From NCBI RefSeq assembly GCF_021018895.1, contig NC_079373.1, forward strand, positions 13,798,501-13,862,500: a stretch of DNA of 64,000 nucleotides. The letters run 5' to 3'. The number at the start of each line of letters is the position of its first letter. Within the stretch, counting starts at the first letter, position 1. The DNA comes from Seriola aureovittata. Lineage: Eukaryota; Chordata; Actinopteri; Carangiformes; Carangidae. A model generated the notes under the pieces. That model saw only the letters and a program-made list of their open reading frames with translations. It was not told where the DNA came from and ran no database searches. A program made the position numbers and the translations under genes. Below, one piece after another: positions 12,701 through 25,560 of this stretch.

Positions 12701-15639
12701 AGTATATACATGCATACATATATACATTCTAGTTTAGGCCATTAGTTTGTCTTAATTAAAGATATTGTTGTTATCAGATGTATACGATTCAGGTTTGTTT
12801 GCACTTAATCTCAAATGGAGGATGTGGAAGTAAAAAAAAGAAAATGTAATCCAGAACCTACTGCTCTCTTGTATTGATATATATGTTATAATCAACAAGC
12901 TATCATAACATTTCAATGTATCTTAAATAGCTTTTACATTTTAAGCATTTCTACAACATGCAATGTACTAAATGTCACATTACTTTAGGTTTGGATTATA
13001 TTTTTCATTTCTGCTGCTAAAGTTTAAACTGGAATAAGATTTGAATTGTGATCTGAGCCATATTCATCAGATCTGACATCTGATCTCTTACGGGTATAAA
13101 GAAGCACACTGCAGGCTGCAAAGTGGTGGAGGGCCACTTGGAGCACATCACCTGCTTCCCTTGTCGTCATCCTCTTCCTTGCAGCTGTGAGGCACCACAG
13201 GGTCTGGTCATGGCTCCACGAGCCAACTCTAATGCACACCATCCCCCTCTTTGCCCTCTTAATGGCTTGACACTTCAGTGTCACTCCCTGGCTCACCTAC
13301 AACACTGGAAGACAATGACTTGTCTCCTTAGGTCCATGAATTGTCCCATGTCATATTCGTATGTGCTTGTTTTTTGAACATACTGCAGTAGTATTTTAGT
13401 ATTTGTTTGATGGCATATTAGGATATGAAAATAGGGAATACAATAGATAAAATGTATTTAAAATATTAAGGGTCGGTGATCTAATTTAGGGTTTAGTTTA
13501 ATGTATATACCTCCTCATAAATCATTATGAAGAATCAAGTACAACAGGGGAATAATGTTGCTTATGGGTTGAAAAAAAGCAGTGCACCTCTTTAGCTTAA
13601 TTTGATAAGACAGAATGAAACTGTGGTCTCTCCTTGTGCGATGGGGTCTATTAGCTCACCGACATGCTACACAGTATGTCATTTGAGTCTGTTACAGTGG
13701 CAAACTGCCTCGTTACCCCTGTGCCTTGTTGTGCAGCCTGACCAATTACTTCTGATCTTAAGAGGACATGACATTTGTAGGTTTTGCACTCTGAAATGAC
13801 TGCACATGTTAAAAGATGCATCATGCCTTTTCCCTTACAAATAATTTATAGCATTCGCCCCCCAGGGTTTACTCTTTGAACTTAAAGGTACAAGCTTTAA
13901 ATATAGTTGTTAAAGCCGTGCTTTTAAAAATGTCACATTTGTAATTTGTTGGAACAAATTGACAAATTTGTATATTCTTAGGAGAGAAATCCACCACATT
14001 AAAAGTCAAAAATATTTTTTTTATGTCAGAAGATGTCCACATAGACAGCTGTTAATTTAATCTGAGGTGCACACTGTTAACATACACAGAAAATAGACAA
14101 GCATTGAATATACTCTTAAAACATTGCTGTTTTGAAACGTCTTATGCACACTGTTACAACTGCTGCTAGAGGGACTGAATAGAAAATACCACAGGGTAAT
14201 GCAAATACTTTTTCTGATCTGTCAACAGCCTGCATATTCTCATCTTTTTTTATATGGCTAACTGGTAATGGGTGCTATGATGTATTACATGTCATGTTTG
14301 TGTTATTAGGTATACTGAAAGACTCAGGTTTAGACATATTTTATGCTTATTCAGCCATTTGAATTGTTGCCTTTCATATCTAAATTTGCTGTGATAGATG
14401 CAAAGACTACAAGCTTCTCTGCATATGCTGTTCAAAGATGTTTTTTTTGTTGTTGCTAAAGATGAAGGTAAATATAGACCACTGCATTCAGTATGAATTC
14501 TTCAGAACTGAATACTAATCACTTTAAAACAAGTTTATGTGCAGTGTCCTGACACTAATGTAATTAATATAATATTTTATATTCTGTTATATGAGGGCAA
14601 AATCCCAACACTGGATTAAACCGTCATCACAAGGTCAGTGAACTTGTCAGCCTTACTTTACAGCCTCGGTAGGACTTTGTTGTCATTTTATCCAGTTTAT
14701 CCAGTTTCACTTTACAAGCTTTATCAGTGAGTAAAGTATTGGCTTACATATTTCTAAAAAAGCATTTTTTAACCTTTTTCCCCTCTTAAGTCACTATTCA
14801 TTTACATCACTGGGTTCTTCTTTTTTAAAAAAAAAAAAAGTGACAAATACAAAGTGGGTAGGGTATGTTTAGGTCGAGTTTACTCTTTCCTACTACCCTG
14901 CTCACCTACTAGTTATTATATTGTATTATGAACAAGGGATAACATTGTTAAAGCATCTCTTCCTCTGCATCTGCTGGCTGTCATGATATAGCAGATTATA
15001 CACATAGAAAACCAGGGGTGGGTGAGTTGGTGGGAGGGAGGTGGTAAACCCGGTCCTATTCCCTAATTCCCTTGCTGAATACATGTGTTACCTCTATGGC
15101 AATTTGTCAAACACAACACTACATGCTTGAGGAATCAAGTGCCCCCTGGTGGTGATGTAATGGACCAGAAAAATAGATTTTGATTGTTCAAATTGGATGT
15201 ACAACCAGCCAAGGGCACTGTATGTCCATTTGAGCATTAATTTCTGCAGGAAGAAACAAATTGTAAAGTCATTTCTACAAGCCTCAAACAATATTAGGTT
15301 TTATTTTGATATTTTATCTATCTGCTACAAGGAGAAAAGATACAAATTTTAATGTGAAAAATTATTATAGAATTTAATGAAACACAAAATACAGAGATTT
15401 GTTTGGCAGTTGTACTTGTGCTTTTTTTTTTTTCTCAAAGCATCCTAAAAAAGATTCAGCCCCTCCACTGTCTTAGATTCAAATTGCTGAGGTCCTAACG
15501 TAGGTGCATAACCCCGTGCCTCTCACGCACACAAACAAACACATGAGAGACATAAACAAATAAACAAGGGACATGAGGGAGTGTCCAGCCAGATGGTTTT
15601 TAGCCTTTGTGTTTCTGTGGGGAGGTCACCGAATGAAAG
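12701..15639. other. AT-rich noncoding stretch
   Basis: About 2.9 kb without a supportable gene. At 13024-13377 frames are open on both strands over each other (13123-13377 + and 13024-13296 -) with somewhat higher GC, but neither resembles a known protein. Homopolymer runs occur near 14824-14840 and 15422-15433. No repeat recognised. Confidence 0.5.
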
Positions 15640-15915
15640 AGAGCCAGAGCAGGGCATTTAATCCCATCAGCAGAACTGCATTCCCATAATGAGAAATTAA
15701 TAACATGAGCATGCTTTCAGATTAAACAGAGCAGTTAGGACCATTAGATCGTTTTCATTGCTGGCATTAGGGCAGCGGATCGTTTTTTTTTTTTTTCCTG
15801 TATAATCCAACAAAGTAGGTCAGTGTCTATTGAGTATTAGTGCTGTGGCTGTGATCCTGTTGTTTCAGCTCCAGGACATGGAATTAACCCCAGAGACAGC
15901 TAAACTGCATAGGGC
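15640..15915. promoter_or_regulatory. Candidate conserved noncoding block
   Basis: Contains GGCATTTAATCCC (15654-15666), CCCATAATGAGAAATTAAT near 15684, TCAGATTAAACAG near 15718 and GACCATTAGATCG near 15739, interrupted by a T-run at 15783-15796. TAATCC is an OTX/PITX-type core. There is no open frame. The regulatory role is inferred from motif density and lack of repeats. Confidence 0.36.
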
Positions 15916-16705
15916 AGAGGTTGTAGGAAGGGTAGGCAGGGGTGGGACTTCAGGCACCCCTGGACATGGGTGTAAACTGTGGATAGTCCTGAACCTCTAA
16001 CAGGTCCTGACACTCAGCTCCTGCTTATTCATCCTTATCCTCAGAGCTTGAGCAAGTATGTCTGCTTCCCTCCATTATCAAATAAGTAACATTGTTACTG
16101 TACTCTCCACACAAACTGACCCTCACTTTGTCACCTGAGCTAAATCTGCATTACAGTAAGCTCCACACTACCCGAACCAACAGTGTCACTATGTGTGATA
16201 CTAGATGCTCTGTTAAGCTTATGAAAAACAAAATAAAACTTAAAAGTTGTTTAAAAAAAGAAGTTCTAGAAAGTAACTTATGTATTAATCCTGAGAAAAT
16301 AAATGTGCTGCTTTGGGCTGCAACGCATATTGGTTGTCATCTGCAAATTGTCTTCAACAAAGTTTAGATAAAAAACTAGATGCTATTTTTTACCAAACTG
16401 GTAACAATAGAATCTAGTTTATTTTATCTAAACTATATACATGGATGAATTATGACTTGAATCTTTTTTGTTGCATGCAGCATTGCCCATGCAGTATTTA
16501 AACTTCAGTTGTACAAGGTCTAACAACTCAGTGATCTCGGCTACAGCTGCTCAGCAAGTAATAATCAGTGAGCAAGCAGAAGGCCCATTTAAGATCAGTG
16601 TCCTTAATAACCACACCCAAGATCTCACACCCAATGAGATGATGAGGGGCAGTCACAGATCATGCCAGATTAGTGCAACTTGTTTTGCTTTGGCAGTTGA
16701 AGCCC

Positions 16706-16710
<5 letters not shown>
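15916..16710. other. Noncoding stretch
   Basis: A frame at 16092-16367 (+) is Leu/Lys/Asn-rich with no recognisable domain. I see no repeat family or RNA gene. Confidence 0.55.
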
Positions 16711-16751
<41 letters not shown>

Positions 16752-16760
16752 ACACACACA
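16711..16760. repeat. Poly-C run joined to CA microsatellite
   Basis: A run of 27 C (16711-16737) runs directly into (CA)n to 16760. The run generates polyproline and polyglycine frames on the two strands, which are artefacts. The exact C count is likely unreliable in sequencing. The minus strand carries a long G tract that could form G-quadruplex structure. Confidence 0.95.
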
Positions 16761-17826
16761 GAGTCAGCTTGTCACTGCCTTGCTGCCCTCTTAATGTGGA
16801 AGCAAGAATATTTTGACAGATAAAGAATGAGTGGCAGGAGAACACAGCACAGCTCCTGTCATATAGTGTAGTGATGAGTGTTAGATATGACATTTGGACC
16901 ATGGAGAGGGAGCCCTCTTTTTTTACTGCAGACAAACCTGCTACAGTCTAAAGAGGAAATAACATATTTGTTGACTATGGGATCACATTTGTGCCTAATG
17001 TTGTTCAGCTCAGGCTGAGGCATCAGTTGCTGCTGTGTTTACCCATGCTAAAAATATACATAGTATATACATGAGGTGTGACTTGAAAGTCTCAACCAAA
17101 TGTCATGAATGTCTTTTGGAAATTCACATCATTAGAAAGATTAAATTTTCACCAAAGTCTAAAAATCAGTGTTTGCAGTACACTGCAGGAATTGTGTAGC
17201 TACATAAAAGTATGGCTCACAGTGAGACATATTTTCAAAGATTTATGAAATAACATCATATCCTTGACAATGGATGACAACCATTTGGACATAGAATGCA
17301 ATGAAGCAGTGAGGCTTTGGCTACTCTGTCCAGCTCTTACAATCACAGAAGAACCTAAAGCCAGTGGTGGTGCTTCTGAAGCAATCTATGACACCATTAA
17401 AGGTGACAGCAGCTGCTCTGTCTGTCCTTGTGCCCAGTATCTGTAATTCCCTCTGCCACTTCTTAAAGACCCAGTTCACTTTTACCTCTATTGACCCCGG
17501 TGCCCTTACACTGTTCTTTTGTAAGAGTGCTCAGAGGCAACATGATCACCTGATTTTATGAATGTTTCGTGGAATCCTGAAGATGTATAGCAGCACAGCA
17601 AATCCACCAGATCATTTTTTTCTTGCAGTTAGCACATCCATGTTTGTCGTGCAGTTAGCCCATTATATCTGGTGACGAATTCACATGGATGATGCCATGA
17701 CCTGATTTGCCCTACTGCTGTGAACGCAGTCAAAGTTTGGCCCGGTTGAATCCCAAGTGAACTGTGCTGTGTTGTTAGTGCGACCTAAATAGGGCAGTTT
17801 GGCACATTTACCTCAGTTACCCCACA
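16761..17826. other. Noncoding stretch
   Basis: Frames at 17264-17446 and 17364-17561 (+) overlap in different phases and match nothing known. The part from about 17560 to 17790 has the look of an old repeat (TTTGGCCCGGTTGAATCCCA at 17736-17755), but I cannot name it. Confidence 0.5.
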
Positions 17827-17922
17827 CAGAGAGACTGGAGACAGAAGAGAGGAGGAGAGAGTGCAGAGGAAACAAGAGGTTGAGACAGGAGGAGAGGCAG
17901 TGAAAGGGAGAGAGTGGGCTCA
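17827..17922 (+). repeat. Purine-rich low-complexity tract
   Basis: Nearly 100 bases composed almost entirely of G and A with scattered T and C (GAGGAGAGAG and GGAGGAGAGG units). Such tracts can form triplex DNA in mirror-symmetric portions. They also account for the Glu/Arg/Gly-rich frame that starts at 17861. Confidence 0.7.
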
Positions 17923-19167
17923 ACAGAGTGTGAGTGCACGCACATGCATTACACTGCTGTGGGGAGGTAATTTGAGGACATGTTACAATATTGCTTTAAA
18001 AAAACACCACACCACTAATACAGCAGCATTTAAATGTTTTGTTTTATGTGTAGAGACGCATGACTAAAAGACTAAAATGTTCATTCAGATGCATGTCACA
18101 TAATTACAGCTGTTTACTCTGCAGTTGATGGATCATAGACTGCTGCGAAGGCCAAGCTGTAGTAACTCAGTTGCTAAAAGAGGTACTATTGTGTAAGTGC
18201 AAAGTATGGATCAATAACATGGTAGAAGAAATCACATGTAGGGATTTCTCATATAGATCTACTCTTGTACAGTATTGAGCTAAAGTAATCAGTGCTTTTA
18301 AATGTTGTAGCAGACATAATTTATACTTCAGATTGTATTGATTATTCAAATGTTTGACAATAATATGTCACCATGGTCAGTTTGCATGTGCTAAATAAAG
18401 GCAAGAATATAACCAAATTTAAAGTATTTTTAAGTCCAAGATAATTAATTGTATTGGTAAAACAGTTACACTAATTCTTAAGCAATTCTCTGAAGGACAG
18501 GTGGGAGAAAATTCATGGAAGAAATCGACCTTGATGCATCCCTTTGTTTAAAGAATGACTTACACATATAATTGTATTGTATATACACACAACATATAAT
18601 TGGTTGTGTGTGTGCAAGTGGGTATGTGAGAACATGCGCATCTTGATATTAATGTTGATTATCACATCAACCATAATGTACTTGTAACCATGTCCAAGAT
18701 TATTCTGATTCTGACAAATATGCAGACAAACGAGGCCCCTAGGATAAGCAGTTCTGTATAGATTTTCCCAGACAACTGGCTGTTTCGGATTTTTGTGCGA
18801 GTTAATTGCTCTACTGGTTAAGCTCTCGGCCACTCGGTTCAATGACCTTAGCTCCAGATAATCTTACTCTGTGCTCTTTGAGAAGTGCAGCAGGTGAAAG
18901 AAAATGCAGCATCCTCCCTAAATTAACCTGGTCCACTAAAACATAGGATAAAAAACATAACTTTTAAATCTGTGAGAGGATGTAAAAGTAAGTAAATGAT
19001 TTATGATTTTATGATGCTACCTTCTGCAATGATAAACTTTATTTGAAAATCTCATTTCATATCACTTTAATGAACTCTCTTAAATTAGACCATAACTGCA
19101 CTGGGTACTGGAACCCTTGTGCACAGAGTAAAGTAAATGCTCTTGAGTGCTGCAAGGGGAGTGTGTG
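17923..19167. other. AT-rich noncoding stretch
   Basis: Frames at 18167-18349 and 18513-18842 (both -) are His/Asn/Ile-rich and unlike known proteins. Contains TG-rich patches near 18600. Nothing else recognised. Confidence 0.55.
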
Positions 19168-19235
19168 AATATATATATATATATGTTTGTTTTGTTTTTT
19201 CTTGGGGTGGGGTGGGGTGGGGGGGGGGGGGGGGG
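19168..19235 (+). repeat. TA repeat followed by G-rich (GGGGT)n and G17 tract
   Basis: A (TA)n run (about 19168-19184) is followed by TTTGTTTTG-like sequence. Then come three GGGGT units and 17 G from 19204 to 19235. Four or more G tracts of at least 4 with one-base loops satisfy the usual G-quadruplex pattern on the plus strand. Confidence 0.9.
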
Positions 19236-19548
19236 TACACAAGGACATACCATAGATCATAAGGTAGACTTCATCCTGTAGAGGGCAGTGAAGACACATG
19301 GCACAATGTAAACCTGGGTTCTGTCCTTTGCTCTCAAAACTGTACATGTGATATTCTCTAAGCGTGACATCCCCAACAGAAACACAGAACATGCATACAA
19401 TAGTGACATGTAATAAATGAAACCTTTATAGAGCTACTGTCCTGCAGCATACAACTGCCAGTGATAATCCTGCTAGTTAGTTAAAAAATAATATATATTC
19501 CAGGTAAAAGTAGTTATTTTGTATATATTTTCCACCCATGTAAGTAAA

Positions 19549-19606
19549 ATTACACCTGTAGAGTTATATATGAAATGATTACACCTGTAGAGTTATATAT
19601 GAAATG
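19549..19606. repeat. Perfect 29-bp tandem duplication
   Basis: The unit at 19549-19577 (ATTACACCTGTAGAG through GAAATG) is repeated without a mismatch at 19578-19606. Perfect identity in otherwise unconstrained AT-rich DNA suggests a recent duplication, possibly polymorphic in copy number. Confidence 0.95.
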
Positions 19607-20749
19607 TTTATTAAAGTTATATTTGGAGTAAAGGTAGCCTGTTGACCCCATTATTCACTAACTTTTTTCTACTTAGCAGTCCTGGTCCTGAGTGAAAATT
19701 TAAAGATAAATTGCAAGTCTGCACAGGAAACCAAATTTCACTTCCATAAAGATGGGAGACTCCTGAGAAGCAGATAATAAAAACAGAATTGAAGCGGCAG
19801 AGGCTAAAATATCCTAACTTTTGGTCCCAAGTAAAGACTCCAAATGTGCTGGATCCTATACTTTCTATAATGCAACTGAATAGCACCATCTCTGTCTGGT
19901 AAACACTCATCCTCTCCAAGCCACCCCTTTGTTATGCTTTAACTCTCTTTAACTTCAAAGTATCAAGCTCAGTTTGACATAACCCTGACAATATCACCAC
20001 AGCCATTTTCTCAAACTCCTTACAGAGCCACAAAATACATACACAACTGTCCTCACAGGCTGAGCGCTACTCCTTCCTTTATGTGTAAAGTTGACGGCAT
20101 GTCCCTTTAATAGTTAAAATAACTTCCACATGCAGTCCTTATTGTCAGATGTACAAAATGCATACGTTTACGGTCAATAACATAAAATATATTTAACCTC
20201 AGTGCAGACATATTAGGTGTTTCACGCTCTTCATCAGTCATTTGTTTACATCAGCTCTGCCTTGGTGCTACAGTCATCTTGTGGGTCAGGCTTTACATGG
20301 AGATGTTGATGAGAGCTGTTAAGAATCAACCATACTGATAGACATATTATGAGTCTTTGGAGTTTCAACAGCTATGAAATACACAGTGAGCACAGCAGTG
20401 TATCCTCCTGGTTTCTCAACACCTAATCTTTGGTGTCCTTCTTTGGAGGGAATTTAATTTGGACCGTTGAGTTGGTGGCTCCTGTGCTTAGTTACCCTGA
20501 CATCTGGCTTTTGTTTTTGATGAATAAATTGTTCTGTTTTGAATCACTATCCCAGAATAACATCAGCTGCTATATAATACATTTGTTGATGTGAAGAGTT
20601 TTAAGCTTCGTTCAGATTCTAACCCAGGACGCTGTTACATTGTATGTGCTTCAATGCCGCCTCTATAATCTGTATTACCATTGTTATTATTATTACTGGT
20701 TCCCTGAGTTTATTGCTGTTACTATCTTTTCTGTCTGATTATTAGCTCC
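19607..20749. other. AT-rich noncoding stretch
   Basis: A 100-codon frame lies at 19617-19919 (-) with no recognisable domain or splice context. No repeat or RNA gene recognised. Confidence 0.55.
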
Positions 20750-21060
20750 AGATCTCGGTCCCATGTACAATCTTTGATGAACAAATCATGCTTCAGGAAA
20801 GTATACGAAGTCATCACTGTTGGCACTTAAAGTGAAATTGCATTGAGCTGACTTTTGAAATCATTACTCTTATGGGGGAGTCTTAATTCCCCCATAAAGA
20901 TTAAGTGTGATGTTACTGTATGAAGCGCCATCAAGGAAAAAAAAATGGTTAAAATGTAATGTTTGCATCTTAATCTTATTCCAAGAAAATGTGCCGTCAA
21001 TAGTCTTTTCCCTCCATCTTTCAGACCACAGCCCACATCCTCCACACTCACACTATATCT
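20750..21060. promoter_or_regulatory. Candidate conserved noncoding block with perfect hairpin
   Basis: Repeat-poor block. The arms TTATGGGGGA (20870-20879) and TCCCCCATAA (20888-20897) form a perfect 10-bp inverted repeat with an 8-base loop containing TCTTAAT. The flanking TTGAAATCATTACTC is homeodomain-like. The hairpin is seen directly; function is inferred. Confidence 0.35.
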
Positions 21061-21164
21061 AGTACTCCTGCAGCTGCTGTAAAAATATCAGGCCTCAGTA
21101 GGCACTGCGCATATGAAGGCAAACAATTCTACCAGCATACTTATCAGTTCACAGTGCTTGGTCA

Positions 21165-21460
21165 CTTATGTCAGATGATTATTACATGCCACTCTGAGAC
21201 AGAAGGCTCCGAGATCAAATCCTCCTTGGTGCTTCAGACTATCAGTGTGCAGATTCCCAACATAAAGTAGAGGATTAGGCGAGTAATGCCACATCAGTGG
21301 CACATGGACCAAATTGCTTCCTGACCTGGCGGTTTTTTGAAGAGGTAATTGAGGCAGATGAATGAAAACACAACAGATATAGAAGGTGTGCAAATAAAGG
21401 GTTTGCAGTATTTCATGGAAAACTTTCTGCCCGTCTGCTACAATGGTGGTCAACGAACAG
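21165..21460. promoter_or_regulatory. Candidate conserved noncoding block
   Basis: Block of balanced composition with GAGGTAATTGAGGCAGATG (21342-21360), GGATTAGGCGAGTAATGCC near 21271 and TGATTATTACATGCC near 21176. A minus-strand frame (21166-21453) is open but matches nothing known. Regulatory reading preferred, low certainty. Confidence 0.3.
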
Positions 21461-23699
21461 CCAGGTTAATTTATGTACCCTTAGTATATATAAAATATTA
21501 CTTTTATGTTATGCATTTGTTGTAATAATCTTAATTTATTTATTTCTTTGCCTTTGTTGGTTTCATCATGCGTTAGATTCATTTTCTTACACGATGTGAT
21601 CTCCTTCATCACTTCCTCCTCTATTAACCTGGATATCAATGCTCTGGAAGGGGATGTCTGGTGTCACATTATAAGCAGTTGAAAGTAAAAGATAGGAGAC
21701 AAGCCAGGGTCATCATGGCAATCTTCCAAACAGCTTATAAACAGTGTTTCACAATTGATAAACAACCGTGCCTGTAATTAATATTGTACATTCATGGTAA
21801 AAGGCATTCTGCATAATTACTCCACTGTCTCCTCCAGAAATATGCACATTCAGTGTTATTATAAAGTACACCACTATATCATATTAAGTCATAAATAATG
21901 TGCCAGTAGAATTAATTAATTTTATACACAACCCTCCCCCTTGTGTGGTACTTTACATTTAACTATGTCAGCAGTTATTGATGCACTCTTTAAACAATGG
22001 CATTTTACATGCTTTTTAAAAGGAGCTCTGTTGTGAGACACTGAAGGTGTTGGTAAAATTTTCTTAGAGATGACTTGAGTAGTTTAGCAAATAGATTTAA
22101 ACTGTTGTTGAAGGTTTTTTTTTTTTTTTTTTTTTTTTACCATTAATTCCCAGAAAACATCTGTAGACAGTGGGATGATTAGACAATTGTTCACAAAAAT
22201 ATCAGAAAACTAAGACAGATTAAGTTTTGCTTTATATTTGGAAAGACAAAATTGTACCTGGTTGCTTAAACCCTGACTTGGGTAGCTGCACACAGCAGGG
22301 TAGTGTTGGATTGATGCATTGAGTGGCTATATGCTCACTCTAAACATTTATCAGCTAATTAGCCAATTAACGTAACAACGACAAGATAAAGTTGTAAATT
22401 ATCACTCACATAACAGATAGGAATAAAACCCATAGTCCTCATTAGAAGGAAATGTTTAAGTTAAGCTGATGCTAAAATGAGGCTTCAGCCCTTCCACAGT
22501 TTTTTTATTTTAGCAAAAGTTTGCCCTGGAAGTTTCTTTGCTAGCGTGTTGTCATAGTTGCACGTCCTGTAGATTTGTTGCTGGCACAAAAAATACTTTC
22601 AATTAATCTACAAGTACTGAAGATATCCACTTGAATTGACCATGCATTTCTGCAAGGCTTTGCTGTTGTAATGATAAAGTAATGCTGTGGACATTTGTAT
22701 TATCCTAATCCTTATTATGACAATCATGATAAAACAGGTAATCTGATATTTTCTCAATTTGGGACTGGCCTTTTTATTTGTGTAGGCTGGATCATATTAT
22801 TTGGGACTTGGGCATTTTTTGAGTTTCATTTAATAATTTACAGTATACACCAACACAAATATTACCATAAATAGGGGCAGACAATTATATCATATTGACA
22901 TTTTGGGATACACTGAGATTACTGTCCTGTACCTGCAACACCAACTAAAACAAGTTAAAGCACAAAACATTAAATTGATTATTACTGTCTGTTGCCTTTA
23001 TTTACTGAAGCAAATAAAAATGTTGCATTCACTTAGTCTTATGTGGATATGTTTCGTGGCACAGTAAATAATAACTCTGCAAAAGCCGCATGAATGATAG
23101 GAGGTAAGGGAGTAAAAGGTTAAAGACTGTTTCATACCACCCCAAATAAACACAGCAAATAAAAAAGGGAATAGCTATACCTTGGCTTCAATTAACAACG
23201 GTTTACATGTTTCTCAACAAATGTATATACATGAATAAACTAGCATGTATACAGCTGAACAAAATACATAAATGTACAGTTGACATTTGACTTTTGATAT
23301 TATTTTTTATAGAAGTCATCCCTGATGTAGCTGCCACCACCTGACCAGAACGGGTGATTTAAAATGTCACCTGTTCTATGGGAATCATGTCCACAATACA
23401 TGCAAAATGTATGTATTTATTTAATCATCTTTTTATCTGAAAGAGCACCGTGTCATGTATCTCTAACAAGATTGTATACATACTAATGAACTTGTGTTTT
23501 TCCGGGGTTATGGTTGGATACATTCTAATAACAGGTCCTTGGATTTCTTGTATATTGTTTCAGATTAATATGTCTGAATATGAGGGCATTGGAGAACATA
23601 TGACAGCACTTTTGTAGTTCCTATCCTCTTGTCAGGTTTCCTTTTTTTGATAAATACGAGATGTTGTCTTTGATGGCTGCTCAACAAAGAGAGAGCTGT
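21461..23699. other. AT-rich noncoding stretch with T24 run
   Basis: About 2.2 kb without a gene. A 24-T run lies at 22115-22138. No element boundaries or target duplications were seen around it. Confidence 0.55.
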
Positions 23700-23945
23700 C
23701 TTCAGCTGTAACCTCTCTGCACCAGAATCTGGAACATGACACATGTCAGGCTGTGATAAATGGTGCAGAGTCTTAGTAATTTCACCAGGAATGCCCTTGA
23801 GATGCCCAAAACCCCAATCGCAAATGCTATTGTTGAATTAAACCATAAAAAGAAATCCTTCCCCCTTGACATGATAGGAACCATGCTGAAAATGGAGGAA
23901 TTTTTTCATTCTCTTCAGGTTTTACCTTTAGTATGTTGGCGTATG
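23700..23945. promoter_or_regulatory. Weak candidate conserved noncoding block
   Basis: Repeat-poor segment that is open on both strands (23760-24002 + and 23702-23884 -), which is uncommon by chance but unsupported by any protein similarity. It holds ATGCTATTGTTGAATTAAACC at 23824-23844, a SOX-like ATTGTT context. Low confidence. Confidence 0.22.
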
Positions 23946-25129
23946 TACAATGCAGTGTTTCTATGCCTTCCTGCATTAAAGAAAAAGTGTATGGCACTAT
24001 AGCTTAATTTCGATGTATGGCACTATTACGGCTTGTTATTTTTAAAGTATAAAGAAAACTGCTTGACAGTATTTTCAAATAATATATAATTTGTTGTATT
24101 TACAAATACAATAAACAGTTAAAAGAGATCTAATATCAGCATGCTATGTACAGTAGTTACTGGAAAGCAAAAACAAGTGAGAATTTGATATATTGATATA
24201 TTGACAATTTTTCACACTTAAAATGTTTGAGAGAAATCTAAGTCTAAGAGCTTTGCCTATTGTCTCATTTTAAGCACAAATCACATGTAGTGTTAACAGT
24301 GATTAAGTTTAGGTAATTTAATTACATCACTGTTATAGTGGTACTTGTGAAGACTGAGCACAGTGGCAAGCCTGTATTTGCATATACTTGGTGTTACATT
24401 TCCAAACAAAATTAGAATACACACATCAAACTCTGTGCCACCTTTTGTTACTGATATACGTATGCCAAAACATGAAGTGCAGTATGTACAAAATGATCCC
24501 AAATACAAGTGAGCAAAACAAAGCAGGATGACCTGAGCCTATTAATCTGTGCCAGCTTGCCAACTAGCTACTTGACCATTCTGCAGATCGCCTGCGACAA
24601 ACTAGTTTAGTGTCTACACATATAAGGTGTGTGAGACTGTTTTTTTTTTTTAAGGTAAATTAAGTAATAGTGCAATGACAACAACATTCATCACATCAGG
24701 TGCATTTTGTCTAAATACATTTTAGACACTCTGGCAACACAGGACACATCTATCGCATATTTGGCTGACTGTGATGTCATTGTCTCCTTGTTTTTAGAAT
24801 TAAAGGTAACACAACATTTTTTTGACCAACCAAGATCAGCTTAAGAACTGCAGTCATCTCCAAGTTCACTGTCATTGTATATTTTATTTAATAACATTTC
24901 AGTAATGCTTGGAAAACCCATATACAACATATAATATATTGTGACTGCATCTTTGTCTGGACAAACACATGCTCAATTGTGAATGACCTTGCCTTTAAAC
25001 AGTGACTACAATGACTGCACACTATTAAGCATTAATAATGTATAGGAAGAGCAGGCTATGACAAATAATTTCTAGATCCTATTCCCCAGGGAGACTTATC
25101 TGTAAAAAATAACAAAGAAAAAAAAGCAG
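23946..25129. other. AT-rich noncoding stretch
   Basis: A small near-duplication of TGTATGGCACTA occurs at about 23989 and 24015. Nothing else recognised beyond AT-rich background. Confidence 0.55.
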
Positions 25130-25560
25130 AATTATTGTCACTGGTATTCTTGCTCAGGCTCACTGAGCATTCTTGTGTGTGGTGATTTGCCTAGCAATTA
25201 ATCCAAAAACTGTGGCTAAAGTACTCTCTGTGATACCCTCTCCATCCTATGACAAATAGAACAGTGGAATCTTAATTAGGAGCGAATGTGCTGCAGATGT
25301 ATTAGACTAGGGATGGGAAAACAGATGAGGCCATCACACCACGCAGCAGGGAACTGAGGAGTCTGGTCCCCCATCGCTGTGTCCAATCCATAATGCCATG
25401 AGTGTGCCACATGCTTCTGCTGTCATCTGCACAGTGCCACCGGGGCCCCCAGGGGCTGGGGAGGTCCTCACTTTTCACCACTTCAGTTCAGCCTGTCACT
25501 GGTGCACATTGGCTCATTGACTCATTTAGAAAACCGTCAACATCACATTGACCCTAAAAA
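25130..25560. promoter_or_regulatory. Candidate conserved noncoding block
   Basis: Contains GCCTAGCAATTAATCC (25189-25204), GGAATCTTAATTAGGAGCG (25267-25285), CCAATCCATAATGCCATGAG near 25384 and a GC-rich CCGGGGCCCCCAGGGGCTGG core (25440-25459). Such alternation of AT-rich homeodomain words with GC-rich segments and the absence of open frames are typical of vertebrate developmental enhancers. Conservation is not tested here. Confidence 0.4.

Noticed and set aside
13024..13377. Overlapping open frames on both strands at higher GC
   Set aside because: Mutual overlap, no domain and no splice signals; treated as background.
16468..16935. Frames with polyproline and polyglycine runs on opposite strands
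   Set aside because: Produced by the poly-C/CA repeat, not coding sequence.
22115..22138. T24 run as the tail of a reversed retroposon
   Set aside because: No retroposon body, Pol III boxes or target duplication seen next to it.
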